Origin: a virus
Direction: 5' to 3' (one strand)
DNA length: 64,000 bases
Virus record (IMG/VR): IMGVR_UViG_3300043410_001024
Coordinates: 35,682-99,681 of that record
The first letter of the stretch is position 1. Every line of letters starts with the position of its first letter. A program made the position numbers and the translations under genes. Under the pieces are notes generated by a model that worked only from the letters and a program-made list of their open reading frames with translations, did no database searches and was not told where the DNA came from. Of the stretch, positions 28,842 to 37,390 are shown in pieces.

Positions 28842-28942
28842 ATGCTCTCCTTATCCACCGAGTTTCACGGCTAACCACCTTACATTGCGGGTATACACAG
28901 TTTCGTATCGTAGGATTTTTGGTCAAATCCCAACAGTATATG

Positions 28943-28950
28943 TATTTATG
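28943..28950 (-). promoter_or_regulatory. Late promoter, CATAAATA
   Basis: CATAAATA on the minus strand, one base from consensus, in the 121-bp gap between the two paralogous fibre genes. The leader to the ATG at 28841 would be about 95 nt, the longest in the region, and contains a small hairpin (GGATTT...AAATCC). Confidence 0.6.
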
Positions 28951-28962
28951 TTTTTTTGTGGT

Positions 28963-30777
28963 TTAACCGAAAATTAGGCTCATGAAGTTCATCGCGCTGT
29001 CAACCTCTTCCTCTGATGCGAGGCCAGCCCCGCCAATGGCGGGAATCCATATGGTACCATCGTACACTTCAGCATATCCAACTTGGGTATTGTATCTAAA
29101 TTCACCAACCTCCGGTGTAAGTCGTCGTTGGAAATTGTTACCGTATGGGATAACAATACCACCAGTTCCACCAAATTTAACATATCCGGTACCGGTGGAT
29201 GTCAAGTATAACGGAGTATTAAGTTGATTTATGACCTTTGAATTTTGAAATAGAACACCAGTTACGTTAACGTTACCAGTACCAGATGGTGTGAAATTTA
29301 AATCAGTTGCATCTTGTATGTTTGAAATAGTATTAGACGTTATTTGAATATTATCGACCACTATATTAGTCGATGATAACTTAGAAGAATCTATCGTGTT
29401 GTTGATAATATTGTTTGTACTAAATCTAATGATTTTATCATTCGCGGCGGGCGTTAATTCCGCCGTGATATAAGTGTTTCGGTCGGTGTCGTATAAATTA
29501 GAAAAACTTGCAAGGCCATTGTTTAAATAACCTTCAAATAGATTTGTTGATGAATTTAATCGGATTTCACCAACATTTGTTAAGGTTGAATTAGATTCAG
29601 ACGCATAAGGAATTGTTAAAAACAGTGTGTTTATTACCATCGCGCCCGTACCAGTCATATTGAAATTAATTCCTTGCTGGGCGGAGGTAACGGCATTTAA
29701 CCATCTATTGCTAATAGTGGTGTCCGTAAATTTAACCATATTGTCTAGTACAACACCACCAGTACCATTTGCTGAAAATACAAAATCAGAATTAGTTGCG
29801 GTTACAGAAATACGATTATTTAATATTTTTATATCGGGGACTTGTATATAAGATGAGGCATTTGTTACAACTATATTATTGTTAGCAAATGTACCAGTGA
29901 TATCAATTGAACCAGTTTGAGTTATATCACCAACTAGTGTCGTGGTACCATTGATATTAGTTGTCTTTAACGTTGTCAATCCGTTAACTGTAATTCCACC
30001 AATTGTCGTCAAACTATTGTTAACTTGAACGTCCGTGGTTTTCACAACTATTTTACCAGTACCTGATGCAACAAGTCTTATATCAGTATTGGTGGTAAGG
30101 GTTGATATGGTATTGTTGTATATCTGGGTAACGCCATCAACATCAACTAATTTTACATATGCAACATCCCAATATCGTGGGTCAGTACCTGAGTGGCCAA
30201 GAGTGTATGAACTATTTGCATTTGGTTTTATTGTTTGGGTCAAGCTCTGAGCCAGAGTAACCATATCAAATACATCATTGCCTAGGTATACATTACCATG
30301 TATTACAGCATCTTGTGTAATATCAACTAATCCGGTAACCCGTATATTATTATTGATATGAACACTGGTTGTATTGACGTTGAGTTTACCAGTTCCTAGC
30401 GTTGATATGGTGATATCATTATTTTGAACAGTGTTTAAAATATTATTACTAGTAATTTTTAAATTTGCTGTTTGCAACTCTGGGACAGTAACTAACGGGT
30501 TGGATGCCTGATTTGGTGTAACGTATATTCTACCAGTGGTATTCTGAATTGTATTTCCAAATATGGAGATACTTGCAAAATCCGCTTGGGTATCAACTAA
30601 TAAATTAGTCGTTACAATAGTAGAGTTAATGTTGAGTGTTCTGGTTGGGATATCTGTTCTAATACCCACGTACCCATTTATTACATCTAAAAAAAGTAAC
30701 GATGTGTCAAATGCTAAATTTTCACCGTTTCGTAATAAATTTTCTGATAATAATGGTCCACTAACTCTACCTGTCAT
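28963..30777 (-). CDS. Tail fibre-like structural protein, 604 aa
   Basis: Paralogue of the 596-aa gene: begins MTGRVSGPLLSENLLRNGEN, with the same LAFDTSLLFLDVxNGYVGI segment, the same TNTDIxLxxxGTGKI shaft repeats, one IPYGNNFQRR...GEFRYNT...VYDGTIW module near the end and the same short C terminus (MNFMSLIFG). The pair could form a hetero-oligomer or be alternative fibres. Upstream it is preceded by a 345-aa gene, with RBS AAGGAATATAA. Function as fibre or structural protein is inferred from the repeats. Confidence 0.75.
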   Translation of the reverse strand: MTGRVSGPLLSENLLRNGENLAFDTSLLFLDVINGYVGIRTDIPTRTLNINSTIVTTNLLVDTQADFASISIFGNTIQNTTGRIYVTPNQASNPLVTVPELQTANLKITSNNILNTVQNNDITISTLGTGKLNVNTTSVHINNNIRVTGLVDITQDAVIHGNVYLGNDVFDMVTLAQSLTQTIKPNANSSYTLGHSGTDPRYWDVAYVKLVDVDGVTQIYNNTISTLTTNTDIRLVASGTGKIVVKTTDVQVNNSLTTIGGITVNGLTTLKTTNINGTTTLVGDITQTGSIDITGTFANNNIVVTNASSYIQVPDIKILNNRISVTATNSDFVFSANGTGGVVLDNMVKFTDTTISNRWLNAVTSAQQGINFNMTGTGAMVINTLFLTIPYASESNSTLTNVGEIRLNSSTNLFEGYLNNGLASFSNLYDTDRNTYITAELTPAANDKIIRFSTNNIINNTIDSSKLSSTNIVVDNIQITSNTISNIQDATDLNFTPSGTGNVNVTGVLFQNSKVINQLNTPLYLTSTGTGYVKFGGTGGIVIPYGNNFQRRLTPEVGEFRYNTQVGYAEVYDGTIWIPAIGGAGLASEEEVDSAMNFMSLIFG

Positions 30778-30786
30778 TTATATTCC

Positions 30787-31824
30787 TTATTTGTCAAACC
30801 CGTGTAATACAGTAACCGGTTTACCTAGTGGCACAGGCGAACTAAACATTAAGTAATATCCAGTACCAGTTTGTGAACTTTCAGTTATAGTAATAGTTTG
30901 AGTTGTTGCAACAACACCAGTCAATGATTTGTTGATCGTTACACTAATTAAAGCATCCGTGATTGGGTCGGTGGTATAACTACTAATCAATGTACTTGCT
31001 TGAAATGAACCATTTCCTGTAATAGTTGCGCCAACGATGTTTACAGCTGGATAAATTGCATTAGCACTTTTTATGTTTCCAGCAACCGATGCAGTTCCAG
31101 CGGTTGTGGTATTAGCATAACTTACTGTTGTTGTACTTGATGCTGTAACCACATATGTTCCATTATATCCAGATGGTGTGAATCCTGTTACAGTAATAGT
31201 CGAACCAACTGCAAATGGTATTGCGGTGGCGGTGGCATACGATAATGTAACGGTTGTACCATTTGCTGTACCACCAGTTGCATTTAAATGCGTATTAAAA
31301 TACAGGGTGGTATTACCATTAGCACCAGCAACACTAAGATTACCAGTATAGGTTTCAGCGGCAATTGTTGGATTCTGTACAACTGTATAGTTAGTTGTAA
31401 ACACTTGAATAACATTTTCAACAATTACTAATAGGTTTTGACCGCCAAAACTAGTAACATCACTAGAAATATTTAATGGGTCATACACTCCATTAAGTGG
31501 TCCAAAGTATACTGTTGTACCATCACCAGCACCTAGATTCTGTTGTGTGATTTGGCTGGCTTCTTTGAATTTAAATGAACGCCATTTACCAGCTTGATAA
31601 CCTTCTAGTTGGCTAGTGGTTGTATTGTACCGAATCATACCAGACAAGTCTGATGATACATTCGTACCATATCGATTACCGGTGATCGGACGTTGGACAG
31701 TTGTACCAGCAGGTACTTGAACCGCAGCTGGGCTAGACATTAATACATTATCATTAATATCAACTTGTAAGCGTTGGTCGTATGGGGCGCGTCTATTTAA
31801 AACTTGTTTGCGTAAATATCTCAT
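30787..31824 (-). CDS. Structural protein with fibre module, 345 aa
   Basis: Begins MRYLRKQVLNRRAPYDQR, basic. Around residues 35-80 is the VPAGTTVQRPI...SGMIRYNT...EGYQAGKWRSF module also present in the two 600-aa fibres. It is followed by beta-rich segments (FGGQNLLVIVENVIQVFTTN, then TATAIPFAVGSTITVTGFTP). No catalytic motif. It is translated immediately after the 115-aa gene (stop and start nearly touch), so the pair is probably co-produced. A fibre- or baseplate-associated role is inferred. Confidence 0.65.
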   Translation of the reverse strand: MRYLRKQVLNRRAPYDQRLQVDINDNVLMSSPAAVQVPAGTTVQRPITGNRYGTNVSSDLSGMIRYNTTTSQLEGYQAGKWRSFKFKEASQITQQNLGAGDGTTVYFGPLNGVYDPLNISSDVTSFGGQNLLVIVENVIQVFTTNYTVVQNPTIAAETYTGNLSVAGANGNTTLYFNTHLNATGGTANGTTVTLSYATATAIPFAVGSTITVTGFTPSGYNGTYVVTASSTTTVSYANTTTAGTASVAGNIKSANAIYPAVNIVGATITGNGSFQASTLISSYTTDPITDALISVTINKSLTGVVATTQTITITESSQTGTGYYLMFSSPVPLGKPVTVLHGFDK

Positions 31825-31826
31825 GA

Positions 31827-32174
31827 TTAAACCGCCAATGTACTAATTGTTGCTGTAATATTTGATAAGCTATCTGTCGATGCGTATATTTTATCGCCAT
31901 CGCCCAGAACTAATTTCTCATGGTCAAATGTAACAGTTTCACCGGCAGGAATCGGTAATTTATTAACAATCATAGTTGAGTTCCCGGCGGAACCACCAGA
32001 AGGAACAGCATAGACTGTTAGTAAAGATTGACCAGTTGTTGGGTTTGCGCTATCGTATACTGTTGTATTACAAAAAATCATAGTGGTAATAGCGTTACCA
32101 ATAGTACTTGTGGTAACAGTACTTGTATAAATTGCTGATGTTGTTGAAGTTAAAGTTGCGTTAGTAATAGCCAT
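31827..32174 (-). CDS. Small virion-type protein, 115 aa
   Basis: Ser/Thr-rich beta protein: MAITNATLTSTTSAIYTSTV, then TTMIFCNTTVYD, VNKLPIPAGETVTFDHEKL, DKIYASTDSLSNITATISTLAV. The strand order matches the 106-aa and 109-aa proteins elsewhere in the window. From memory, similar small proteins are common beside fibre genes in cyanophage-type myoviruses. RBS AAGGATAAAAC. Role unknown. Confidence 0.62.
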   Translation of the reverse strand: MAITNATLTSTTSAIYTSTVTTSTIGNAITTMIFCNTTVYDSANPTTGQSLLTVYAVPSGGSAGNSTMIVNKLPIPAGETVTFDHEKLVLGDGDKIYASTDSLSNITATISTLAV

Positions 32175-32183
32175 GTTTTATCC

Positions 32184-33182
32184 TTAAAATAGCATGCTCA
32201 GTAGCAATGCTCTATTTTTTGCAACAAGTTCATCTTGCAGCGTTGTATTTCTAAAATATATCCCACTTCTACCAGGACCAATTGTTGGTAACGGAAATAT
32301 TTTTGTTTTTCCAGACGATGCGGCTGGCGCTGATACTTGTGTTTGTAAGGCCAGTGCTGCATCAACCTCAACTAAACTATTGGATGCGGTTAAAATAAGT
32401 GGATTTGTTGGTGAGGTGTTAGTAATAGTATCACCATATAAATTCATATTATTAACAGTAACACCTGTTCCTGACACTCTCATTTTTATTAGGGTATCGA
32501 CTTGGAAATCTATAGTTGTGGTATATGCTTGCACTGAGGTTTTTAAAACCCCATAGATGTCATTCTTATATATTTTATCGACATCCGCCATACCAGACGT
32601 ATTGATACCAGATTGAATATAATCACCCACAAACTTTTTAGTTGTAAGTGCATTGGCGAACAAATCACCAGTATTACTCATTAGATAGCTTGAGTAGACA
32701 TCTGGTGCAATATTTGCTATACGAACGAGCTTGTTAGATGAATGTACATCAAATACAAAATCCGTGGTTCCTAGCACAATTGAATTTAATTGCATTCCAC
32801 CTAATGTGGTGCTACTATCGCTTTGTTTTACCATTCGTAAAACATATGTTCCAGCAATTGTGGTGTTTGTTGCTGGGTTATAGTGAGAAACCGATTCGTC
32901 AAATACCAATTGTGCGGTATCAACGGTTGGTCCTCTATCTATCTGAATACCAGATGTGCCAAGACTTATCCCCAAGTTACTTGATTCACCATTATTAAGC
33001 ACTAAAATGTTGTCTTTAATAGTGGTATTAACAGATTCAATAGTTGTCATATTACCTTGTACATCAAGGTTACCAGTGATATAAACGCTACCACTCAATT
33101 CACCAGTATCGAGGACGATAGATCCACCTGGTTGTACTTGAATTCTGTAATCACTTTGGCTGATTTTTAATATTCTTGACAT
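32184..33182 (-). CDS. Tail fibre-like structural protein, 332 aa
   Basis: Starts MSRILKISQSDYRIQVQPGG, then VYITGNLDVQGNMTTIESV, a segment very common in phage fibre and shaft proteins (ITGNLDVxGxxTTI), followed by KDNILVLNNGE and a C-terminal block ending FRNTTLQDELVAKNRALLLSMLF. The C-terminal NTxxxDELVAKxxALL segment is, from memory, typical of such cyanophage proteins. It is the most upstream gene of the fibre block on the minus strand, preceded by a hairpin and the 359-aa gene. Structural role confident, exact location in the virion unknown. Confidence 0.7.
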   Translation of the reverse strand: MSRILKISQSDYRIQVQPGGSIVLDTGELSGSVYITGNLDVQGNMTTIESVNTTIKDNILVLNNGESSNLGISLGTSGIQIDRGPTVDTAQLVFDESVSHYNPATNTTIAGTYVLRMVKQSDSSTTLGGMQLNSIVLGTTDFVFDVHSSNKLVRIANIAPDVYSSYLMSNTGDLFANALTTKKFVGDYIQSGINTSGMADVDKIYKNDIYGVLKTSVQAYTTTIDFQVDTLIKMRVSGTGVTVNNMNLYGDTITNTSPTNPLILTASNSLVEVDAALALQTQVSAPAASSGKTKIFPLPTIGPGRSGIYFRNTTLQDELVAKNRALLLSMLF

Positions 33183-33197
33183 GTATTATCCTCAGAA

Positions 33198-33222
33198 TGG
33201 GGGACTGAACGACAGTCCCCCA
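33198..33222 (-). terminator. Strong hairpin between the decoration candidate and the fibre block
   Basis: TGGGGGACTG (33198-33207), loop AACGA, CAGTCCCCCA (33213-33222), a perfect 10-bp GC-rich stem. A T tract is nearly absent on the minus strand (TTCTGAGG follows), so it may attenuate or stabilise RNA instead of acting as a classical terminator. Confidence 0.7.
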
Positions 33223-33230
33223 ACAGTAAA

Positions 33231-34310
33231 TTAAGCGTTTTCGATTTGAACTTTTGTGTTTAATACAGCAGAATCAAATGACCAAGCTATTTGTTGAGCA
33301 GAACCATCCGCGTTCAATGGGAATTCTGTTCCAGCAGATGAACTTAAACGTGTAATCGCAGCAGGTACGATAGCAGCTTTGTGTGCAGTTAATTTTTTAA
33401 CCAAATATGTTCCACCAGCTGAGTCTTTTGCAACAATGTTCATTTCAACACCGGTACCATTTGGCCATGAACCAGTTGCAGCTGTTGTTTTCAATTTAGC
33501 ATAAACTGACGTTGCTAATGTTGAACCAGTTGACGCAGCATTGACTCTGTAACGGTCAGTTTGAACTTGTTTCACAATATCAACAGCAACTAATGAACCG
33601 CCAACAAATGCATATGCAACAATACCGGGTTCCGAACTGGTGGTAGATGAAACTGCGGTGCTAGCCGCTGTTAAGTTAACAGTTGTTGTTAATGTACCTT
33701 TTGTACCAGTTGTCAATGTCAATGTTGGTGCAGCTGTATAACCAGAACCTTGTTCTGTGATTGTAATACTTTTGATAGTACCAGTTGTTGCAACAAATGT
33801 AGCAATAGCAAATGTTAAGTCATTAGTTACGTTAGTACCACCCAACGCACTACCAAGAATTTTGACACCGTCTGTTAACGCATAACCAGAACCAGCATCA
33901 ACCAAAGTAATAGTAACAGTTGATGAGTACGCTGTACCAGATGTTTTAGTTACGATAAATGTTGCACCAGTTCCAGTACCAGAAGTTGCGGTTGATGCCA
34001 ATGGTGCTGATGTTGTACCATAAGTCGCCGCAGCTGTTAAACCTGTACCAGCGATAGTACCATATGTGGTTTTGTCTGTTAATGCACCAGCCGCATAGGT
34101 TACGATAGTACCAGTTGCGGTAACACCATTTGGTGTTGATGGTGCGCTGAATGTTGCTTGTGTTGTTGAACCGTTAGTGAAACCTGTTGAGTTATTAACA
34201 GCTAATGTTACGCTTGCTACGCCTTTACCGACAATTCCATCGTCAGCAGCAGTGCTTGTTGAACCGATATTACGGTTACCGAAATATTTTTTATTTAATG
34301 GTCTTCCCAT
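33231..34310 (-). CDS. Virion structural protein, possible head decoration protein, 359 aa
   Basis: ATG 34310 (MGRPLNKKYFGNRNIG) is chosen because AAAGGAG stands seven bases upstream. The MGRPLNKKYFG start is, from memory, conserved in small structural proteins of environmental T4-like phages. Residues ~107-190 contain the module GATFIVTKTSGTAYSSTVT...GSGYALTDGVKILGSALGG, which also occurs twice in giant fibre A. The C-terminal half is a compact domain (VDIVKQVQTDRYRVN, YLVKKLTAHKAA). It lies just downstream of the capsid gene and has its own perfect late promoter, as expected for an abundant virion protein. Decoration of the capsid is inferred from position only. Confidence 0.55.
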   Translation of the reverse strand: MGRPLNKKYFGNRNIGSTSTAADDGIVGKGVASVTLAVNNSTGFTNGSTTQATFSAPSTPNGVTATGTIVTYAAGALTDKTTYGTIAGTGLTAAATYGTTSAPLASTATSGTGTGATFIVTKTSGTAYSSTVTITLVDAGSGYALTDGVKILGSALGGTNVTNDLTFAIATFVATTGTIKSITITEQGSGYTAAPTLTLTTGTKGTLTTTVNLTAASTAVSSTTSSEPGIVAYAFVGGSLVAVDIVKQVQTDRYRVNAASTGSTLATSVYAKLKTTAATGSWPNGTGVEMNIVAKDSAGGTYLVKKLTAHKAAIVPAAITRLSSSAGTEFPLNADGSAQQIAWSFDSAVLNTKVQIENA

Positions 34311-34372
34311 TGTTTTCTCCTTTGACGTTCTAGGTCTACGTGGTGGGATACCACATAACAAACTAGATACTG

Positions 34373-34380
34373 TATTTATA
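34373..34380 (-). promoter_or_regulatory. Late promoter, TATAAATA
   Basis: Perfect late octamer on the minus strand, 62 bp upstream of the ATG of the 359-aa gene and downstream of the gp23 terminator, so that gene forms a separate strong late unit. Confidence 0.8.
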
Positions 34381-34426
34381 CCTATTGACTATTTTATATT
34401 TGAGGTGTATAATTATAGGCAATAAA

Positions 34427-34448
34427 AAAGGGAACCGAAGTTCCCTTT
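34427..34448 (-). terminator. Terminator behind the major capsid gene
   Basis: AAAGGGAAC (34427-34435), loop, GTTCCCTTT (34440-34448). On the minus strand the loop is TTCG and the stem is followed by TTTTTTATT, a classical strong terminator just after the gp23 stop at 34474. Confidence 0.92.
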
Positions 34449-34473
34449 CTCAACTATTATATAAGGTAATAGA

Positions 34474-35643
34474 TTAGCTAAATTTAACGTTTGCGCTAGT
34501 AATAGCAACTTTACCTAAGTAGTCAGCAGCGTTACCCAAAGATGATGCTGTGTTTGACAATTCAACATAACCATAACGTGTCATGAAAGAAACGGTTGGT
34601 TCGAATGTTGATGGGTCAAGAACCACACCAGATGACATCAATGGGATGTATGGACAATAGAATGCAGCAGCATCTGATTCTGAACCACCTTTGTAGCCGA
34701 TCAAAATGTCTGTTGTATCGTTTGCATAGCTGTTAACATAAACTTTTAATGCGTTGTTTAATGTACCAACGAATTTTGTGTTTGTTGGAGCTTCAAATGT
34801 ACCTTCTGTTGTACGAGCAAAAGCTGAAGTTGTAGCTGATTGCAAAATTGTTAATGCAAATGGAGATACAACAGCCCAGTTACCAGCACCACGACGTGTA
34901 CGTTGAGCAATCAAGTTGCTTACACGGTTGATTTGGATAGCCAATGCAGCGTGTTCGTCACCTACGAATGTAGCTGTACCAGAAACGTTTGCTTGGTCAT
35001 ATGTTTGTGTAGCAGCACCAGCCAATGAAGCCAAAGACGCCAAAATTTCTTGGTCGATCTCAGCTGTAATTTCTTGTGCTAAAGCAGCCATAATTTCTGC
35101 TTCAACGTCAATACCTTGTTGAGCTTGAGCATCTTGAGCAGCTTCAAATGTCCAACGAGCACTCAATTTACGAGTTTTCGCTTCAACAGTTTGTTTCAAG
35201 ATTTGGATGCTCATTCTGTTTCCAGCTTGGCCCTCTAAAGTAGCTGTTGATGCTGCTTTACCAGTTGAAGTGTTACCAGAATATGCTTCCGCAATTTTGA
35301 ATGGGCTTAATGCTTCCTCACCAGCAACAACACCTGCAGCAGATGATGTGTCTGAATAACGAACACGTAATGTATGAATTTGGCCAACTGGACCTGTTAA
35401 TGGTTGTACACCAACTAATTCATTAGCGATAACTGTAGGCATTACACGACGGATTACAGGTAAAATTACACGGTTTAATGTTGCAACGTTACCAGCAGAA
35501 GTTGCACCAGCTGTCGGTGACTCTACCAAATATTTACGTGTATTTTCTAATGTTACACCCATTACTGATTTTTTTGTACCCTGTAGACCTTCTAAAAGGG
35601 CTTCTTTTGTTTCCGCCCAACGGCCATTAAGTAGTTCTGACAT
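34474..35643 (-). CDS. 23: Major capsid protein gp23
   Basis: The protein forms the hexamers of the head shell. Recognised by LNRVILPVIRRVMPTVIANELVGVQPLTGPVGQIHTLR (seen in residues ~55-92) and by ARWTFEAAQDAQAQQGID, both typical of gp23. It has 389 residues against 521 in T4, so it lacks part of the insertion found in T4. Candidate gp21 cleavage sites are LLE18-G19 and LVE41-S42; the second stands at the position equivalent to the T4 maturation site IAE-A just before the NRVILPVIRRVMP helix. It follows gp22 directly (RBS AAGGAG) and ends in a strong terminator. Confidence 0.97.
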   Translation of the reverse strand: MSELLNGRWAETKEALLEGLQGTKKSVMGVTLENTRKYLVESPTAGATSAGNVATLNRVILPVIRRVMPTVIANELVGVQPLTGPVGQIHTLRVRYSDTSSAAGVVAGEEALSPFKIAEAYSGNTSTGKAASTATLEGQAGNRMSIQILKQTVEAKTRKLSARWTFEAAQDAQAQQGIDVEAEIMAALAQEITAEIDQEILASLASLAGAATQTYDQANVSGTATFVGDEHAALAIQINRVSNLIAQRTRRGAGNWAVVSPFALTILQSATTSAFARTTEGTFEAPTNTKFVGTLNNALKVYVNSYANDTTDILIGYKGGSESDAAAFYCPYIPLMSSGVVLDPSTFEPTVSFMTRYGYVELSNTASSLGNAADYLGKVAITSANVKFS

Positions 35644-35660
35644 TTAATTTCTCCTTAAAT

Positions 35661-36749
35661 TTAAAGCCCAGCGAGTCTACGGATATCTACGATATTTGAT
35701 TCCGCTTCGCTGCTACGATTATTGTTGGAAATTTTATTTCCGGTGATTTCCTTAGCCTCTACTAGTGCCTGTCTCTTTTTAGGAGCGTTGCCAGCAATAA
35801 CAGCTGGTAGATACTTTTCGAAACTTTCGTTTAATTTGGAAGTTTTTACACTTTCCATTAATTCGCCCATGATTGAACGTTGATCTGCACTCAATGGTGC
35901 CAGTAATTCGCCCATGATTTCTTTTCTTTGTTGCGATTCTTTCAGCGCACGGATTGTAGCATCTTTACTTTCTAAGATTTTTTCGGCAGCGACAACTGCT
36001 GATGCAGCTTCTTGCATTGCCATATCTTTCATGTCTATGACCTTGAGTAATTTTGCAGTTTCCGATTTTTCATTCAAGTAACTCGTTTGATATTCAGCGG
36101 CAAATGCTTCGAATAATTTACGTCCGAACTCTTGACGACGAGCCGCTTCGATGTCTTCTTTAAGTGATGTAATTTCAGTACGAAGACCTTTGTTAACAAC
36201 ACTTTCAACCATCACCGCAGCACGCTTAACGAATTGTTCTTTTACTTTCGTGATTTCTTTACGACCTTCTCTAATCAATTTAACTTTTGTTTCAACAAGG
36301 TCTTGTTTATCTTTGTAAAATTCTGTAATTTCTTGAGCAAGAGCTTCAACTACGAAATTTTCCAAAGTACCAAATTTATTTACCATTTGTTTTTGGTCTT
36401 CGTGCAATTCTTTAACTTCAGATGCAAGTTGACGTGTGACAAATGATTTCATAACATTAGCACTTTCGGTAATTTTTTTAGCGTATTTAACTTTCATTTC
36501 CGCTAATTGTCTGCGATCTTCCGCAAATTCACCAATCTCTTGTGTTAATTGATCAGTGATCATACGATCAACGGCTTCAACCATTACTGATTTATCGTGT
36601 TCGTATTTTTGTGCGAATTCTTCACGTAGTTGTTGAGAAACTTGTTCGCGGTGCTCAGTGAGCTTACGGTCCCAAGCTTGTTCAATGGACTCTTTTATCT
36701 CGCCAGAAATCACATTGTTTTCAAATAATTTATTTAATGCATCCAACAT
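35661..36749 (-). CDS. 22: Prohead core scaffolding protein gp22
   Basis: 362 residues, almost all charged helix: MLDALNKLFENNVISGEIKESIEQAWDRKL at the start, then long coiled-coil repeats rich in Glu, Lys and Gln (LTQEIGEFAEDRRQLAEMKV, KELHEDQKQ, ITEFYKDKQDL). A short C-terminal domain has IMGELLAPLSADQRSIMGELMESV, the conserved gp22 ending, followed by LVE-AKEITG, a good site for gp21. gp22 forms the inner core around which gp23 assembles and is then degraded. Its position between gp21 and gp23 is the same as in T4. Confidence 0.93.
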   Translation of the reverse strand: MLDALNKLFENNVISGEIKESIEQAWDRKLTEHREQVSQQLREEFAQKYEHDKSVMVEAVDRMITDQLTQEIGEFAEDRRQLAEMKVKYAKKITESANVMKSFVTRQLASEVKELHEDQKQMVNKFGTLENFVVEALAQEITEFYKDKQDLVETKVKLIREGRKEITKVKEQFVKRAAVMVESVVNKGLRTEITSLKEDIEAARRQEFGRKLFEAFAAEYQTSYLNEKSETAKLLKVIDMKDMAMQEAASAVVAAEKILESKDATIRALKESQQRKEIMGELLAPLSADQRSIMGELMESVKTSKLNESFEKYLPAVIAGNAPKKRQALVEAKEITGNKISNNNRSSEAESNIVDIRRLAGL

Positions 36750-36760
36750 TGTGTTTCTCC

Positions 36761-37387
36761 TTATGATAGATTGCTTATTATTCCTAATAAGCTTTCTTTG
36801 AGATATTTTTGCGCCTGCGGGTCACCCTGAACCTCTTTAGCTAACAACATTGATTTATAACCATTTCTGGTATTCAATAAATGTTCGTAAATTGGTGTAG
36901 GATAAGCACCAGGTGCAGATGGTTGTGCTACCATATCTACCGTGATGATTTCAAAATCTGAAACTTCATTTGAACCATCGTTGCTGACATTTCCAGAACC
37001 CCTCGACGACACACCTAATTTAACGCCGCTTTCCAGCATTGTTTTAATTAGTTGCCCCATTGGTGTGGGAAGTATTTTCAACTTCCCATATCCATTTGGT
37101 CCGTCCATCCACATTTTAGTTATCATATGTGATACACGGTCTAGGTTAATTTTAAGATCATCTGGGTGATCCACTTCTCCAAGAACTGAATAACCATTTT
37201 GAATCTGATCGTTAAGGGTCTTAACAGCCTTGCTAATCTCACTTACAGGATAAACACGTTGGTTGGCATTACGGATTCCACCTTGAATGCAGATACCCGT
37301 CATGTGCAACTCTTTGCCTTCTCTGTCATCAGATTCCAGTATCATTTCTGCTTCACTGAAACTGAGGTTTTCTCGGAGATATAACAT
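36761..37387 (-). CDS. 21: Prohead core protease gp21
   Basis: 208-residue serine protease that matures the T4-type prohead. Residues 29-45 have TGICIQGGIRNANQRVYP, then GEVDHPDD with the likely catalytic His74, and GVKLGVSSRGSG with the likely nucleophile Ser127 or Ser128. The motif VDMVAQPSAPGAY follows. ILE18-S19 is a probable self-cleavage site. It is encoded between the acidic core protein and gp22, the usual T4 order. Start ATG 37387, four bases from the previous stop. Confidence 0.95.
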   Translation of the reverse strand: MLYLRENLSFSEAEMILESDDREGKELHMTGICIQGGIRNANQRVYPVSEISKAVKTLNDQIQNGYSVLGEVDHPDDLKINLDRVSHMITKMWMDGPNGYGKLKILPTPMGQLIKTMLESGVKLGVSSRGSGNVSNDGSNEVSDFEIITVDMVAQPSAPGAYPTPIYEHLLNTRNGYKSMLLAKEVQGDPQAQKYLKESLLGIISNLS

Positions 37388-37390
37388 ATA

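Noticed and set aside
34311-34361. Upstream N-terminal extension of the 359-aa protein
   Set aside because: ATG 34310 has AAAGGAG in ideal position and gives the conserved MGRPLNKKYFG start.
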